Shown one piece after another: positions 54,820 through 63,900 of a DNA stretch of 64,000 nucleotides. Position 1 is the first letter of the stretch, and each line of letters opens with the position of its first letter. This DNA is from Winogradskyella tangerina. Lineage in GTDB: Bacteria; Bacteroidota; Bacteroidia; Flavobacteriales; Flavobacteriaceae. Under the pieces are notes generated by a model, which saw only the letters and a list, made by a program, of their open reading frames with translations, searched no databases and was not told where the DNA came from. A program made the position numbers and the translations under genes. The DNA is taken from contig NZ_QERF01000003.1 in NCBI RefSeq assembly GCF_003260205.1, forward strand, positions 248,001-312,000, given 5' to 3'.

Positions 54820-55783
54820 AATCGACCTTATAAATACGACTGAAGCCATTGTCGTATTTATTAATCTCAGATAGTAATTCTTCGGTAGATTCAAATCCAT
54901 TGTCCTTAGCGGTAACACTGCTTTTTCTACTTGTGAAATAGAGTGTCCCATTGAGCACAAACGGACAAAACTCCATGTATTTTGAATTGATCTTGTTACC
55001 TAGGTTTTCAGCTGTTGTCCATACGCCATTAGTATTTCTACTCATGTACATATCACCAGAGCCTAAGCCGTCAGGTCTCCGCCATCCACCAAAAATAAGA
55101 TAAGACTCATCTGGTGCAATAAAGGCATTGTACTCGGCACCTTTGGTATTAACCCCTTCGCCCAAAATCGTTGGCTCAATATATCTGCCATTTTCCAATC
55201 GGCTTACATAAATGTCATCGGCAGATTCTAACTCGGGCTTAATAAGGGTAAAATAAAGATTCCCATTACTGGCTACGGATGGATAAAACTCGTCACCTGT
55301 TGTATTTACTGGTGCTCCTAGATTTTTAGGCTCCGACCAATCTGTGTTGATAGTACTGCGCTCTACATACCAAATATCCATATCCTTAATAGTGCTACTG
55401 TCTTTAGAAACAGGACGATTAGATACAAAATAGAGCTTCAAATTATCGGGTGATAAAAAGGGTTCAAGATCTGTGTATTTCCCAGAAAACGAGCTAATCT
55501 CAGGCTGCTGCCAGGTGCCTTCTTTGTTTTCCATCTTCATAATTACCGACAGTTCTCTTCCTGGACTCTGCAATGTAAAGTAAGCTTCGGTTTCTTCATT
55601 ATTCATTGTAAAATCTCGCACATTGGCAAACTGAGAAAATATATTTGGGACGAATGGCTGAACACCTTCCAACAGTTCTGTAGATGCTTCAGTTTTTTCG
55701 TGGTCTGGTTTTACTTCATTGTCTTTACACGACGATATGGTGCAAAAAAACACGAAAACCAAGATGAAATTATTGACTTTCAT
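54791..55783 (-). CDS. PD40 beta-propeller lipoprotein
   Basis: 330 residues. Lipobox TISSC (Cys19). About six WD40-like PD40 blades follow (TDLEPFLSPDNLKLYFVSNRP, DEFYPSVASNGNLYFTL, AEYNAFIAPDESYLIFGGWR, MEFCPFVLNGTLYFTSRK), similar to those in PorE-like and TolB proteins. Its role is probably binding at the periplasm or surface. Blade sequences resemble those of the PorE-like protein at 58 kb. It overlaps the 3' end of pyk by 29 bp. Confidence 0.82.
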   Translation of the reverse strand: MKVNNFILVFVFFCTISSCKDNEVKPDHEKTEASTELLEGVQPFVPNIFSQFANVRDFTMNNEETEAYFTLQSPGRELSVIMKMENKEGTWQQPEISSFSGKYTDLEPFLSPDNLKLYFVSNRPVSKDSSTIKDMDIWYVERSTINTDWSEPKNLGAPVNTTGDEFYPSVASNGNLYFTLIKPELESADDIYVSRLENGRYIEPTILGEGVNTKGAEYNAFIAPDESYLIFGGWRRPDGLGSGDMYMSRNTNGVWTTAENLGNKINSKYMEFCPFVLNGTLYFTSRKSSVTAKDNGFESTEELLSEINKYDNGFSRIYKVDFKNYNSQSP

Positions 55784-55830
55784 TTTTTGATTGTTTGAGT
55801 TAGTTCTATAAACTTAAGAAATTCAAGCCG

Positions 55831-56943
55831 TTAAAAATCAAACTTTAACTGAGCGCTAACAGATTTTTTAGTGTCCGCCGAAGCCTTAGCGGAGGCGGGC
55901 TTTTCCGTATTCAAATTCGATAATGAGATACCTAAAAGCCTTACAGAGTTATTGAGTTTGTCTTGGTAGAGTAGGTCTTTAGAGGTTTCTAAAATCACAG
56001 ATTTATCGCTGATATAATAGGGTAGCGTTTTGCTTCGTGTTTGTAGTGAAAAGTCACTATATTTTATTTTGAGAGTAACGGTTTTTCCTGCCACATTACT
56101 TTTGTCTAATCGTTTGGAAACTTCTTCTGCAATATGCTCTAGTTTTTCAAGCATAAAGATCTCAGAGGAGAGATTTTCACTGAAAGTACGCTCGGCAGCC
56201 AAAGACTTTCTTATGCGATTTGGTTTTACTTCACTTTTATGAATGCCGCGTACAACATGGTAATAATAACGACCAGATTTCCCGAAGTTTTCATCGAGAT
56301 AGTCTAGACTTTTAGATTTAAGATCTTTACCTATAAAGATTCCCTTTTGATACATTTTTTCCGCTGTCACTTTTCCGACGCCATAAAACTTTCTTATGTC
56401 GAGATCTTCAAGAAATTGAATAACATCTTCAGGGTTTACGGTCTTTTGACCATTAGGTTTGTTATAATCACTCGCTACTTTAGCTATAAATTTATTAATC
56501 GAAATTCCTGCGGAAGCCGTCAATCCAATTTCTTCAAAAATCCGATGCCTTATTTTTTGGGCAATGAGCGTTGCGCTTGGGAATCCGATTTTGTTTTCTG
56601 TAACGTCGAGGTATGCTTCATCTAGCGATAAAGGCTCCACAAGATCGGTATAGTCGAAAAAAATATTCCGAACCTGTTCAGATATTTCCTTGTAACGATC
56701 AAAACGATGTTTAACAAAGATCAACTCCGGACATAGTTTCTCAGCCAACCGACCAGACATGGCACTTTTGACACCAAATTTTCGCGCCTCGTAACTCGCA
56801 GCACTAATAACGCCGCGTTTACCACCGCCTCCAACAGCAATTGGTTTACCTTTAAGTTCAGGATGATCCATCTGCTCCACGGATGCATAGAAGGCGTCCA
56901 TATCAATATGAATAATCTTTCTTATTGGTAAATCGTCAATCAT
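55831..56943 (-). CDS. dinB: DNA polymerase IV
   Basis: 370 residues. Y-family translesion polymerase. IIHIDMDAFYASVEQMDHPELKGKPIAVGG (first Asp), SLDEAYLDVT (catalytic Asp-Glu), and TASAGISINKFIAKVASD (palm/fingers) are present; the little finger lies at ~225-335. The last six residues QLKFDF are a beta-clamp-binding peptide. Between the little finger and that peptide the reading frame runs through a GC-rich palindromic repeat encoding KPASAKASADTKK. The 29-bp divergent spacer to the CYTH gene leaves almost no room for promoters. Confidence 0.94.
   Translation of the reverse strand: MIDDLPIRKIIHIDMDAFYASVEQMDHPELKGKPIAVGGGGKRGVISAASYEARKFGVKSAMSGRLAEKLCPELIFVKHRFDRYKEISEQVRNIFFDYTDLVEPLSLDEAYLDVTENKIGFPSATLIAQKIRHRIFEEIGLTASAGISINKFIAKVASDYNKPNGQKTVNPEDVIQFLEDLDIRKFYGVGKVTAEKMYQKGIFIGKDLKSKSLDYLDENFGKSGRYYYHVVRGIHKSEVKPNRIRKSLAAERTFSENLSSEIFMLEKLEHIAEEVSKRLDKSNVAGKTVTLKIKYSDFSLQTRSKTLPYYISDKSVILETSKDLLYQDKLNNSVRLLGISLSNLNTEKPASAKASADTKKSVSAQLKFDF
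55873..55900. repeat. GC-rich palindromic repeat inside dinB
   Basis: GTCCGCC...GGCGGGC, 28 bp with a 7-bp stem (one wobble) and ~70% GC in a region otherwise about half of that. Seen on the coding strand it supplies the PASAKASADT stretch. It looks like a dispersed repetitive element of the type common in Flavobacteriaceae (recollection, not searched). Confidence 0.65.
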
Positions 56944-56972
56944 AATGTAAATTTAGGCATTAATAGCCTTAA

Positions 56973-57458
56973 ATGTTAGCTGTTTTGACCGAAGAGATCG
57001 AGCGTAAATTTTTAGTAATATCAGACCAATTCAAAAATGAAGCTTTTGACAGCTATTCCATAAAACAAGGATTTTTGAATAGTCATGAGGAGCGTACCGT
57101 ACGTGTAAGACTAAAAAAAGGCAAAGGCTTTTTGACAGTTAAAGGGAAGTCCTCTGAAGATGGCTTATCGCGCTTTGAATGGGAAAATGAAATTGCTTCT
57201 GAAGAGGCAGAGTCGTTACTTAAATTATGTGAGCCAACAATTATTGATAAAATTCGATATGAAGTAAGAATGAAGGATCATATTTATGAAATTGATGAAT
57301 TCTACGGCGATAATGATGGTCTGATCATCGCTGAAATCGAATTAAATTCAAAAGACGAAACATTTATAAAACCTGATTGGCTTGGTGAAGAAGTTACAGG
57401 GCAGGTTAAATATTATAATTCACAATTAAGCAAACAACCTTTTAAACATTGGAAATAA
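56973..57458 (+). CDS. CYTH domain protein (triphosphatase-like)
   Basis: 161 residues. The ExExK motif is Glu8-x-Glu10-x-Lys12 in EEIERKFLV. KQGFLNSHEERTVRVRLKKGKGFLTVKGK and YEIDEFYGDNDGLIIAEIEL give the tunnel-lining acidic and basic residues. Short CYTH proteins are usually inorganic triphosphatases or thiamine triphosphatases. ATG at 56973 is used; a TTG at 56985 would cut four residues. It is coupled to the following lipoprotein gene (TAATG). Confidence 0.9.
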   Translation: MLAVLTEEIERKFLVISDQFKNEAFDSYSIKQGFLNSHEERTVRVRLKKGKGFLTVKGKSSEDGLSRFEWENEIASEEAESLLKLCEPTIIDKIRYEVRMKDHIYEIDEFYGDNDGLIIAEIELNSKDETFIKPDWLGEEVTGQVKYYNSQLSKQPFKHWK

Positions 57459-57985
57459 TGAAACAATCACTTTTAATCTTGTTACTCCTCGGAGCTTTAA
57501 CGGCATGTAAAAATGAACCCAGTAAATCGATTACCGAAGAGCTTAATGAAGCGAGCGAAGAGTTAAATCTTGAGTATATCGATACCATAGAGGAGCAGTC
57601 TATTGCAGAGTTTAAAGCGAAACTCACTGAAGAAGGCTACCAAATTTTTGATTATGTCGATGAGAAAACTAAGGACACCATAATCATGCAGCAATATTTT
57701 ATTGCCTTTCTGAAAACAGGACCTAACAGAGACCAAAATGAAGAAGAGGCTAATAAGATACAAGCCGAACATATGGCACATTTAGGAAAAATGTACGACT
57801 TAGGATATGCCGATATTTCTGGGCCGTTTGATGACGAGAGTGATATAAGAGGAATTACAATCTACAATGTTCCAAACTTAGCGATGGCAGACAGTTTGGC
57901 AAATGCTGATCCGGCTGTAAAAGCAGGCCGATTAGTCATTGAGGTACATCCTTGGTGGGCAGCTAAGGGTTTTGGTTTGCGATAA
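57458..57985 (+). CDS. YciI-like domain lipoprotein
   Basis: 175 residues. Lipobox LTAC (Cys ~17). A helical linker (~25-60) precedes a YciI/YCII-like ferredoxin fold: YFIAFLKTGPNR, HMAHLGKMYDLGYADISGPFDDESDIRGITIYNVPNLAMADSLANADPAVKAGRLVIEVHPWW. The His and Asp pattern (HMAHL, DPAVKAGR) resembles that of YciI enzymes. A membrane-anchored YciI is unusual; most are cytosolic. Catalysis is not established. The ATG overlaps the CYTH stop by 1 nt. Confidence 0.8.
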   Translation: MKQSLLILLLLGALTACKNEPSKSITEELNEASEELNLEYIDTIEEQSIAEFKAKLTEEGYQIFDYVDEKTKDTIIMQQYFIAFLKTGPNRDQNEEEANKIQAEHMAHLGKMYDLGYADISGPFDDESDIRGITIYNVPNLAMADSLANADPAVKAGRLVIEVHPWWAAKGFGLR

Positions 57986-58021
57986 AAAAAGCCTATCAAT
58001 TTAACAAATGATAGGCTTTAA
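57986..58021. terminator. bidirectional terminator between the YciI-like and PorE-like genes
   Basis: AAAGCCTATCA, 10-nt loop, TGATAGGCTTT: an 11-bp perfect stem with A and T runs on both sides, between two convergent stop codons. Confidence 0.85.
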
Positions 58022-58042
58022 TTAATGGTTTAATTGACCAGA

Positions 58043-59959
58043 CTATTTCTGAGCTTGTGGACCACCACTAACGATCAAAAATTCTGAACGTCTATTTTGC
58101 TGGTGTTCGTCATCTGTACAATTAGAACCACACTTTACTTTTGGCTCGCTTTCACCTTTTCCTTCTGCAGTAATACGAGATTCGTCAATACCCTTAGATA
58201 TTACATATTGCTGCGTACTCTTAGCTCTACGCTGCGATAATCTTTGGTTATATGAATCAGATCCTCTACTATCGGTATGTGATGTAGCATTGATTACAAG
58301 GTCTGGATACTTATTCATTATCTGAACTAATTTATCCAATTCAAATGCAGCCTGCGCTGTGATATTGGATTTGTCGTAATCGAAGTAAATTGGATTAAGA
58401 ACAATTTCTTCAGGTTTGATAATTTCTTCGATCGGATCTAAAGAGATCTGTACCGCTAGTTCTTCTTCGCTAGTACCACCAACCTGTACTTTTTTGCTTT
58501 CGAAATTTTCCATAACCACTTCGAGCTCAGAGTCTGTTTCACACTCTACAATAAACTCGGCAATACCTTCGGAATTTGTAGTCTTAGAGACAACTCTGTT
58601 GCCTTCTGCATCTATCAACGTTACAGTTGCACCGCTTAATGGCGATCTTGTTTTATCATCTAATACTGTTGCAGTGATCAGTACATCACATAAGGGTTGT
58701 AATTTTTTAAAGGCATAAACATCATCACTTCCTTGTCCGCCGTCTCTATTAGAAGACACAAAACCTTCTTCAGCTTCTTCATCTATTGTAAATGCAAAGT
58801 CGTCACCATTACTGTTAATAGGAATCCCTACGTTGCGTATTGGTGCCATTTTTCCGTCGATCTCTCGCGTGTAGAAAACATCCATTCCACCAAGGCCTAA
58901 ATGACCGTTTGAAGAGAAATACAAGGTATTATTGCTACTTACGTATGGGAACATTTCCTGACCTTCAGTATTGATTTTTTGTCCGAGGTTTACAGGTGCT
59001 CCAATGGTTCCATCATCATTTATTGGTGCTTTATATAGATCGAATAATCCATAACCACCTGGCATGTTAGATGAGAAATAAAGTGTTTTACCATCTGGGC
59101 TAACCGCAGGATTCTTCACAGAATAATTCTCGCTGTTAACTGATAATGCTTCAACCGTATCCCAATCTGAACCAAGTTTAGTGGCCTTGAATAGGTATAA
59201 TTGGCCAAATCTTGCATTGCTCAATGAATCTTTCTGGAAGTCTTTTTCAAAATAACTTTCTCTAGAAAAATACATGGTTGAACCATCAGGAGAAAATGAC
59301 ACTAAGCCTTCATGAAACTTAGTATTGATCTTATCATTCAATAAAGTTGCTGCCTGAAATGATCCATCAGAGTTTTTAGAAACTGAATAAATATCTAAAA
59401 ATGGCTCTTCATTCCAACCGTAAGTTTTACGGTTATCATTTCTACCAGACGCGATATACAATTTACCATCGTAAAAAGTTCCACCGAAATCAGATTGAGG
59501 GGTATTAATACCTGCATCTTGAACATTGAACTTTTTACCTTGTTCTAAGATCTTTGGTAAATAGTTAGGGTTCTTTCTAAATGCAGTGGCTCTGTTATCG
59601 GAAGGACGCATCGAAGCAAATTTTTCCATTTGCTGATTTGATGCTTCATATTTTCCATTGGCTTTAAGCATTTCTGCATACTTGTAAATTAGTTCTGGAT
59701 CTTCAGAAGATTCTAATGCTTTAGCATACCAGCGTTCAGCTTCAACCGTACTAAAAATGTTATAATAACTTTCTGCCAATTGCGCATATACATATGCATT
59801 CCCTTTACCACTATCAACTAGTTTCTGATAGCTCTCAGCAGCCTTCACAAACTCGAATCTTGCAAATTGTTTGTCTGCCTTTTTTGTGTCACTATTCTGA
59901 GCAGTTAAGCATAAACTACTCATCAACGCGATAAATAATATTGTTTTTAAGTTTTTCAT
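58043..59959 (-). CDS. PorE-like OmpA protein (TPR + PD40 + regulatory + OmpA)
   Basis: 638 residues. After the signal peptide come TPR-like helices (~25-125: AESYQKLVDSGKGNAYVYAQLAESYYN), a PD40 propeller (~150-430), a carboxypeptidase-regulatory-like domain (~435-525) and an OmpA-C domain (NPIYFDYDKSNITAQAAFELDKLV ... QRLSQRRAKSTQQYVI) that binds peptidoglycan. This order matches PorE of the type IX system. It lies in one unit with PorP/SprF and the giant adhesin gene, so it is probably a dedicated anchoring partner rather than the core PorE. Confidence 0.88.
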   Translation of the reverse strand: MKNLKTILFIALMSSLCLTAQNSDTKKADKQFARFEFVKAAESYQKLVDSGKGNAYVYAQLAESYYNIFSTVEAERWYAKALESSEDPELIYKYAEMLKANGKYEASNQQMEKFASMRPSDNRATAFRKNPNYLPKILEQGKKFNVQDAGINTPQSDFGGTFYDGKLYIASGRNDNRKTYGWNEEPFLDIYSVSKNSDGSFQAATLLNDKINTKFHEGLVSFSPDGSTMYFSRESYFEKDFQKDSLSNARFGQLYLFKATKLGSDWDTVEALSVNSENYSVKNPAVSPDGKTLYFSSNMPGGYGLFDLYKAPINDDGTIGAPVNLGQKINTEGQEMFPYVSSNNTLYFSSNGHLGLGGMDVFYTREIDGKMAPIRNVGIPINSNGDDFAFTIDEEAEEGFVSSNRDGGQGSDDVYAFKKLQPLCDVLITATVLDDKTRSPLSGATVTLIDAEGNRVVSKTTNSEGIAEFIVECETDSELEVVMENFESKKVQVGGTSEEELAVQISLDPIEEIIKPEEIVLNPIYFDYDKSNITAQAAFELDKLVQIMNKYPDLVINATSHTDSRGSDSYNQRLSQRRAKSTQQYVISKGIDESRITAEGKGESEPKVKCGSNCTDDEHQQNRRSEFLIVSGGPQAQK

Positions 59960-59978
59960 AATTGTTTAGCTTAACGGA

Positions 59979-60890
59979 TTAAAAGTATCTAGGTGAACGT
60001 GAAACGCGTTTCGGGAAATTAAGGTCGAATAACAACATAACTTCATGAGATGCTGGTGCAAATGCTTTAATGTCTGAAGACACTGCGTCATAAGCATAAC
60101 CAACTCTTATCGCCGGTGACAATGCAAAATTAACTAGGCCTGAAAATGAGTCATCTAAACGATAAGAAGCTCCTATTTCAAACTTCTTAAAGAATCTGGC
60201 ATTGAGGTTAACATCGAATGACGTTGGTGCATCAAATGCTGACTTCACCATAAACGAAGGTTTTAATTCTGTGTTTGGCGAAAGATCAAATACATAACCA
60301 CCAGTTAAGAAATAATGTTGAGTTTCTGAACCGATCTTGTTACCATTAGAATCTAAATGAACTGATGATAACATGTTAGGTACCGATAATGATAAATAAT
60401 ACTTATTGGTATAGTAAAAGAAACCTGCACCAATATTAGGCGTAGTTTCGTTAATACCTATTCCGAAAAATGGATCATTAGGATCAATTACCGCAACGTT
60501 ACCACTTGTTAGATTTATATCATGAAATGTTGCACCGGCTTTAACTCCGAAGGCCAAGCGATGCTCGCCACCCAATTTGAGTGTATAAGATACATCCACA
60601 TAAGCATTAGTTTCTTTAACCGGCCCTATTTGATCTGATATCAAAGACACACCCAGTCCTAAGTTATTTCCAATTGGAGAATGCCCAAAGAATGTTCCAG
60701 TTTCAGGGCCTCCATCAATTCTTGACCATTGATTTCTGTATAATAATCCGAAAGATAAATTTTCGCGCGAACCGGCGTAGGCTGGGTTCACTATATTCAT
60801 ATTATACATGTACTGCGTGTACTGAGGGTCTTGTTGCCCATACATTTGAAATGCAAAGAGCAATACCGCTATAATAGAGAGTTTTTTCAT
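59979..60890 (-). CDS. PorP/SprF family type IX secretion membrane protein
   Basis: 303 residues. I start at ATG 60888-60890 (MKKLSIIAVLLFAFQMYG signal). QDPQYTQYMYNMNIVNPAYAGSRENLSFGLLYRNQW is the family hallmark; the rest is beta-barrel with a C-terminal FDLNFPKRVSRSPRYF end. SprF-type proteins are needed for the secretion of a specific adhesin in the genus Flavobacterium. The genes on either side are the adhesin (30 bp upstream) and PorE-like protein (19 bp downstream). Confidence 0.93.
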   Translation of the reverse strand: MKKLSIIAVLLFAFQMYGQQDPQYTQYMYNMNIVNPAYAGSRENLSFGLLYRNQWSRIDGGPETGTFFGHSPIGNNLGLGVSLISDQIGPVKETNAYVDVSYTLKLGGEHRLAFGVKAGATFHDINLTSGNVAVIDPNDPFFGIGINETTPNIGAGFFYYTNKYYLSLSVPNMLSSVHLDSNGNKIGSETQHYFLTGGYVFDLSPNTELKPSFMVKSAFDAPTSFDVNLNARFFKKFEIGASYRLDDSFSGLVNFALSPAIRVGYAYDAVSSDIKAFAPASHEVMLLFDLNFPKRVSRSPRYF

Positions 60891-60920
60891 TATATTTTTA
60901 AGTTGATTCAAGTTAGTTGA

Positions 60921-63900
60921 TTATCTGTTAATGTATACCCAAGCACTGCGAGTCTTCGCACCACCTTCATAAACGACTGTATAGAAATATGTTCCAACAG
61001 GAAGTTCTTCACCATCATTGGTCTGTCCTTCCCATTCATCAACATAATTATCCTTAGAGTATACTAATGTTCCGTTTCTATTAAAGATTTCGAGTCTAAC
61101 GACATCAAAACTACTTAAATCGAAAGTATCATTCTGCCCAGGGCTTACGCCTGGAGATATACCTTGAGGGAAAATACAAGATTCTAATTCTTCTACAAAT
61201 GTTGTTATTGTATTGGTACAACCTGTAGCGTTAAATGTAATTACAGCAGAGTAATCACCTTCTACTAATACAGTTTCGAGAGTTAATCCACTACCCGCTA
61301 TTGGCGATCCGTCTAATAACCAGCTTACAGAAACATCAGAAGCGGTAAAGTTATCTGGAATAATTCCTATGGTTACAGGAACTGTAGCATTCGGACAAAC
61401 TTCATAATCGAAAGCAGGGTCAAATGTTGCAAGAGGTACAATATTAACGACAAGGTTGAATGACGTTGTTTCATAACATCCAGTGATGTTATCTTCAACT
61501 CTTACATAGATCGTTTCACCACTACTTGTGTACGGACTTGCTAATGCAGCTGTACCACTATCAGCATCTTCTTGCGAAGTATGGTAAGTGATAGTAACAT
61601 TAGGATCTGTACTAATTTCTGGATCAATAGATGTAAGATCAAACTCAGTTGCCCCATCTACGGTACCATCAAGATCATCACAAACTATGAAATCTGCAGG
61701 CTGGTTTGCAGCTGGACGAGCATCAACAACTAAAGCAACTTCAGAAAGTTGACGACAGCCTAAGAAACCATTTGCCGCTGCATCAGAATCTTCAACTCTG
61801 ATGATTAAAGTTTCACCTGATGAGGTATAAGGTGAAGCTACCGGATTGATTGCTTGGTTAGCATCAGCTGTATTGGTATAGTAAGTCACGGTAAAGCCGG
61901 CACCTAATCCAAGTGAAGCTGATAAAGCATCCAAATCAAAGTCTTCAACACCATCAGAACCAGGACCGTCACACACAGTTAAAGTCTGAGGTTCAATAGT
62001 ACCAGGATCATTATAAAGATTTACAATAACAATCTGTGAAAATGCATCCGCACCGCACTGATTATCGAAAGCCTGAACTTGATAGTTGTTAGATTCTGTT
62101 ACTGTAATAGATGGACCTGTCTCACCAGGCATCACAAATCCGTCTTGATACCAAACAAATTCATCTGCGAATGGAGAATCCGTCTGAATAGTTACTGAAT
62201 CGAAACCACAAACAGAAACTTCATCAACCTCTGTTGGATCATTATTAGGATCGATAACTACTTCATCACTTATGATTTGAGCTTCAATTTCAGCAGTAAT
62301 TTCACCACTATCTGTATCAGATATATTGGTTTGCTCAATTGTAATTGTTCCAGGGTTACCATTAAAATTGGTTACCAGTAACATGTATATTTCACCTGCA
62401 ACTGCATTATCAATAGTTAAGTTTTCTACCGAAGCTGCTGAGTAACTACAGTCTACAATATTTCCAAACGGATAGAAGTTAGGGTTAGTTGTATTATTAG
62501 GACATGTAGGACAGTCTTCAAATACAATATCCATACAAGCTTGTTCAACTGAAGTAAATGGTCCCCATAGTACAAAGTCTACATCTAAACCGTTACCGTT
62601 ATCATCTTGCTGATTAATTTGAATCTCAATCGGACCAGATTCACCGATTTGAAGGATGTTCCAAACTGGGTTTGGAGCTGTACCTAAACAAGCTAAATCG
62701 TTTGGATCTGGAATACCAATAATATTTGGTGTAGTTAACGCACCACCTTCAGCACAGAAGTTCTCTGCGTTTTCACAGATAATGTTTGAAGGTGCTTCTC
62801 TGATACAAAGATCAAAACTCGAAGTTTCTGCATCTCCACCACCACTAAACACTCTAATAAAGTATGTATTACCTACAACAAGCTGTGGTGTAACACTAGC
62901 ATCGTCATTAGAACAATATAATTCAGTTAGGCCGTCACAACTTCCTTCGTAAACTGCATGATCTATGTTGAATGTACCACCAGTGATATTAATTATTGAT
63001 ATAATTTGAACTTCGCTTAAAGCAGTAAATTCAAACCAAACATCATCATCAGGGTTTCCGGTACAACTTCCATTTGGCACACCAGAAGGTGTAGCTGCTA
63101 GGATAGTTCCAGGAGTTACTTGATCACAAGAACCATCGTCATTCACTACCGCAGTTATAGCACCCTCACAATTATCATTTGCCGGAGGACAAGCCAATAA
63201 CTGGATTGGCTGGCTATTGATGATACAGTTAGCGTCCTGATCGTTACTTACTGTAGCAATTACGTCAACGTTGAATGGGAAAGGCCCAATCTGATAAACA
63301 CCTGTCGCTGTAACAGGAACTGTTGAAGCATCTATATTATTTGAAATCGTCAATGATGTAGCATCACCAAGACTAGTAATATTTACATCTAATAAGAACT
63401 GATCACCATTATCACAATCATCAATTACTGTATATGTAGCTTGTGGGTTAATACACGTTGCACAAGATACCGTGTAGTTAATGCCCGCTGTAAGTCCTGT
63501 ACTTCCACTAGCACAACTTACCGAACCATCAGAGTTAATATACCATGAAATAGTGTCGCCAGTTGATTGGAAAGATAAGCCACCAATGTTACCCGCATTA
63601 CCATAGTTTTGGTCAGCGGCTGCAAATCCTGGGAATGGTGTTCCATCAGAATCTATAACAACTAGTTCATCCCAGTTATTTTCAACATTACCAGAATTGA
63701 ATACTAAGTTTAATGGCGTACCATCATTACTTGTGAAAGTGAAAATAAGTGGGTTTGCAGCACCGCCATTTTCATAACAATAGTCTTGAGTCAGTGGACC
63801 ATCATTTGTACAATCTAATACAAAGTTAGTTTGTGGTGTTGTTGTAAATGTAAATGGACCAGAAAAGTCTGAAGTATCACTACCACAAATCGCCTGAACG

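Noticed and set aside
60921..63353. Adhesin start at 63353
   Set aside because: That codon is an internal TTG (Leu); the frame is open with Fn3 and CUB-like domains to the right edge.
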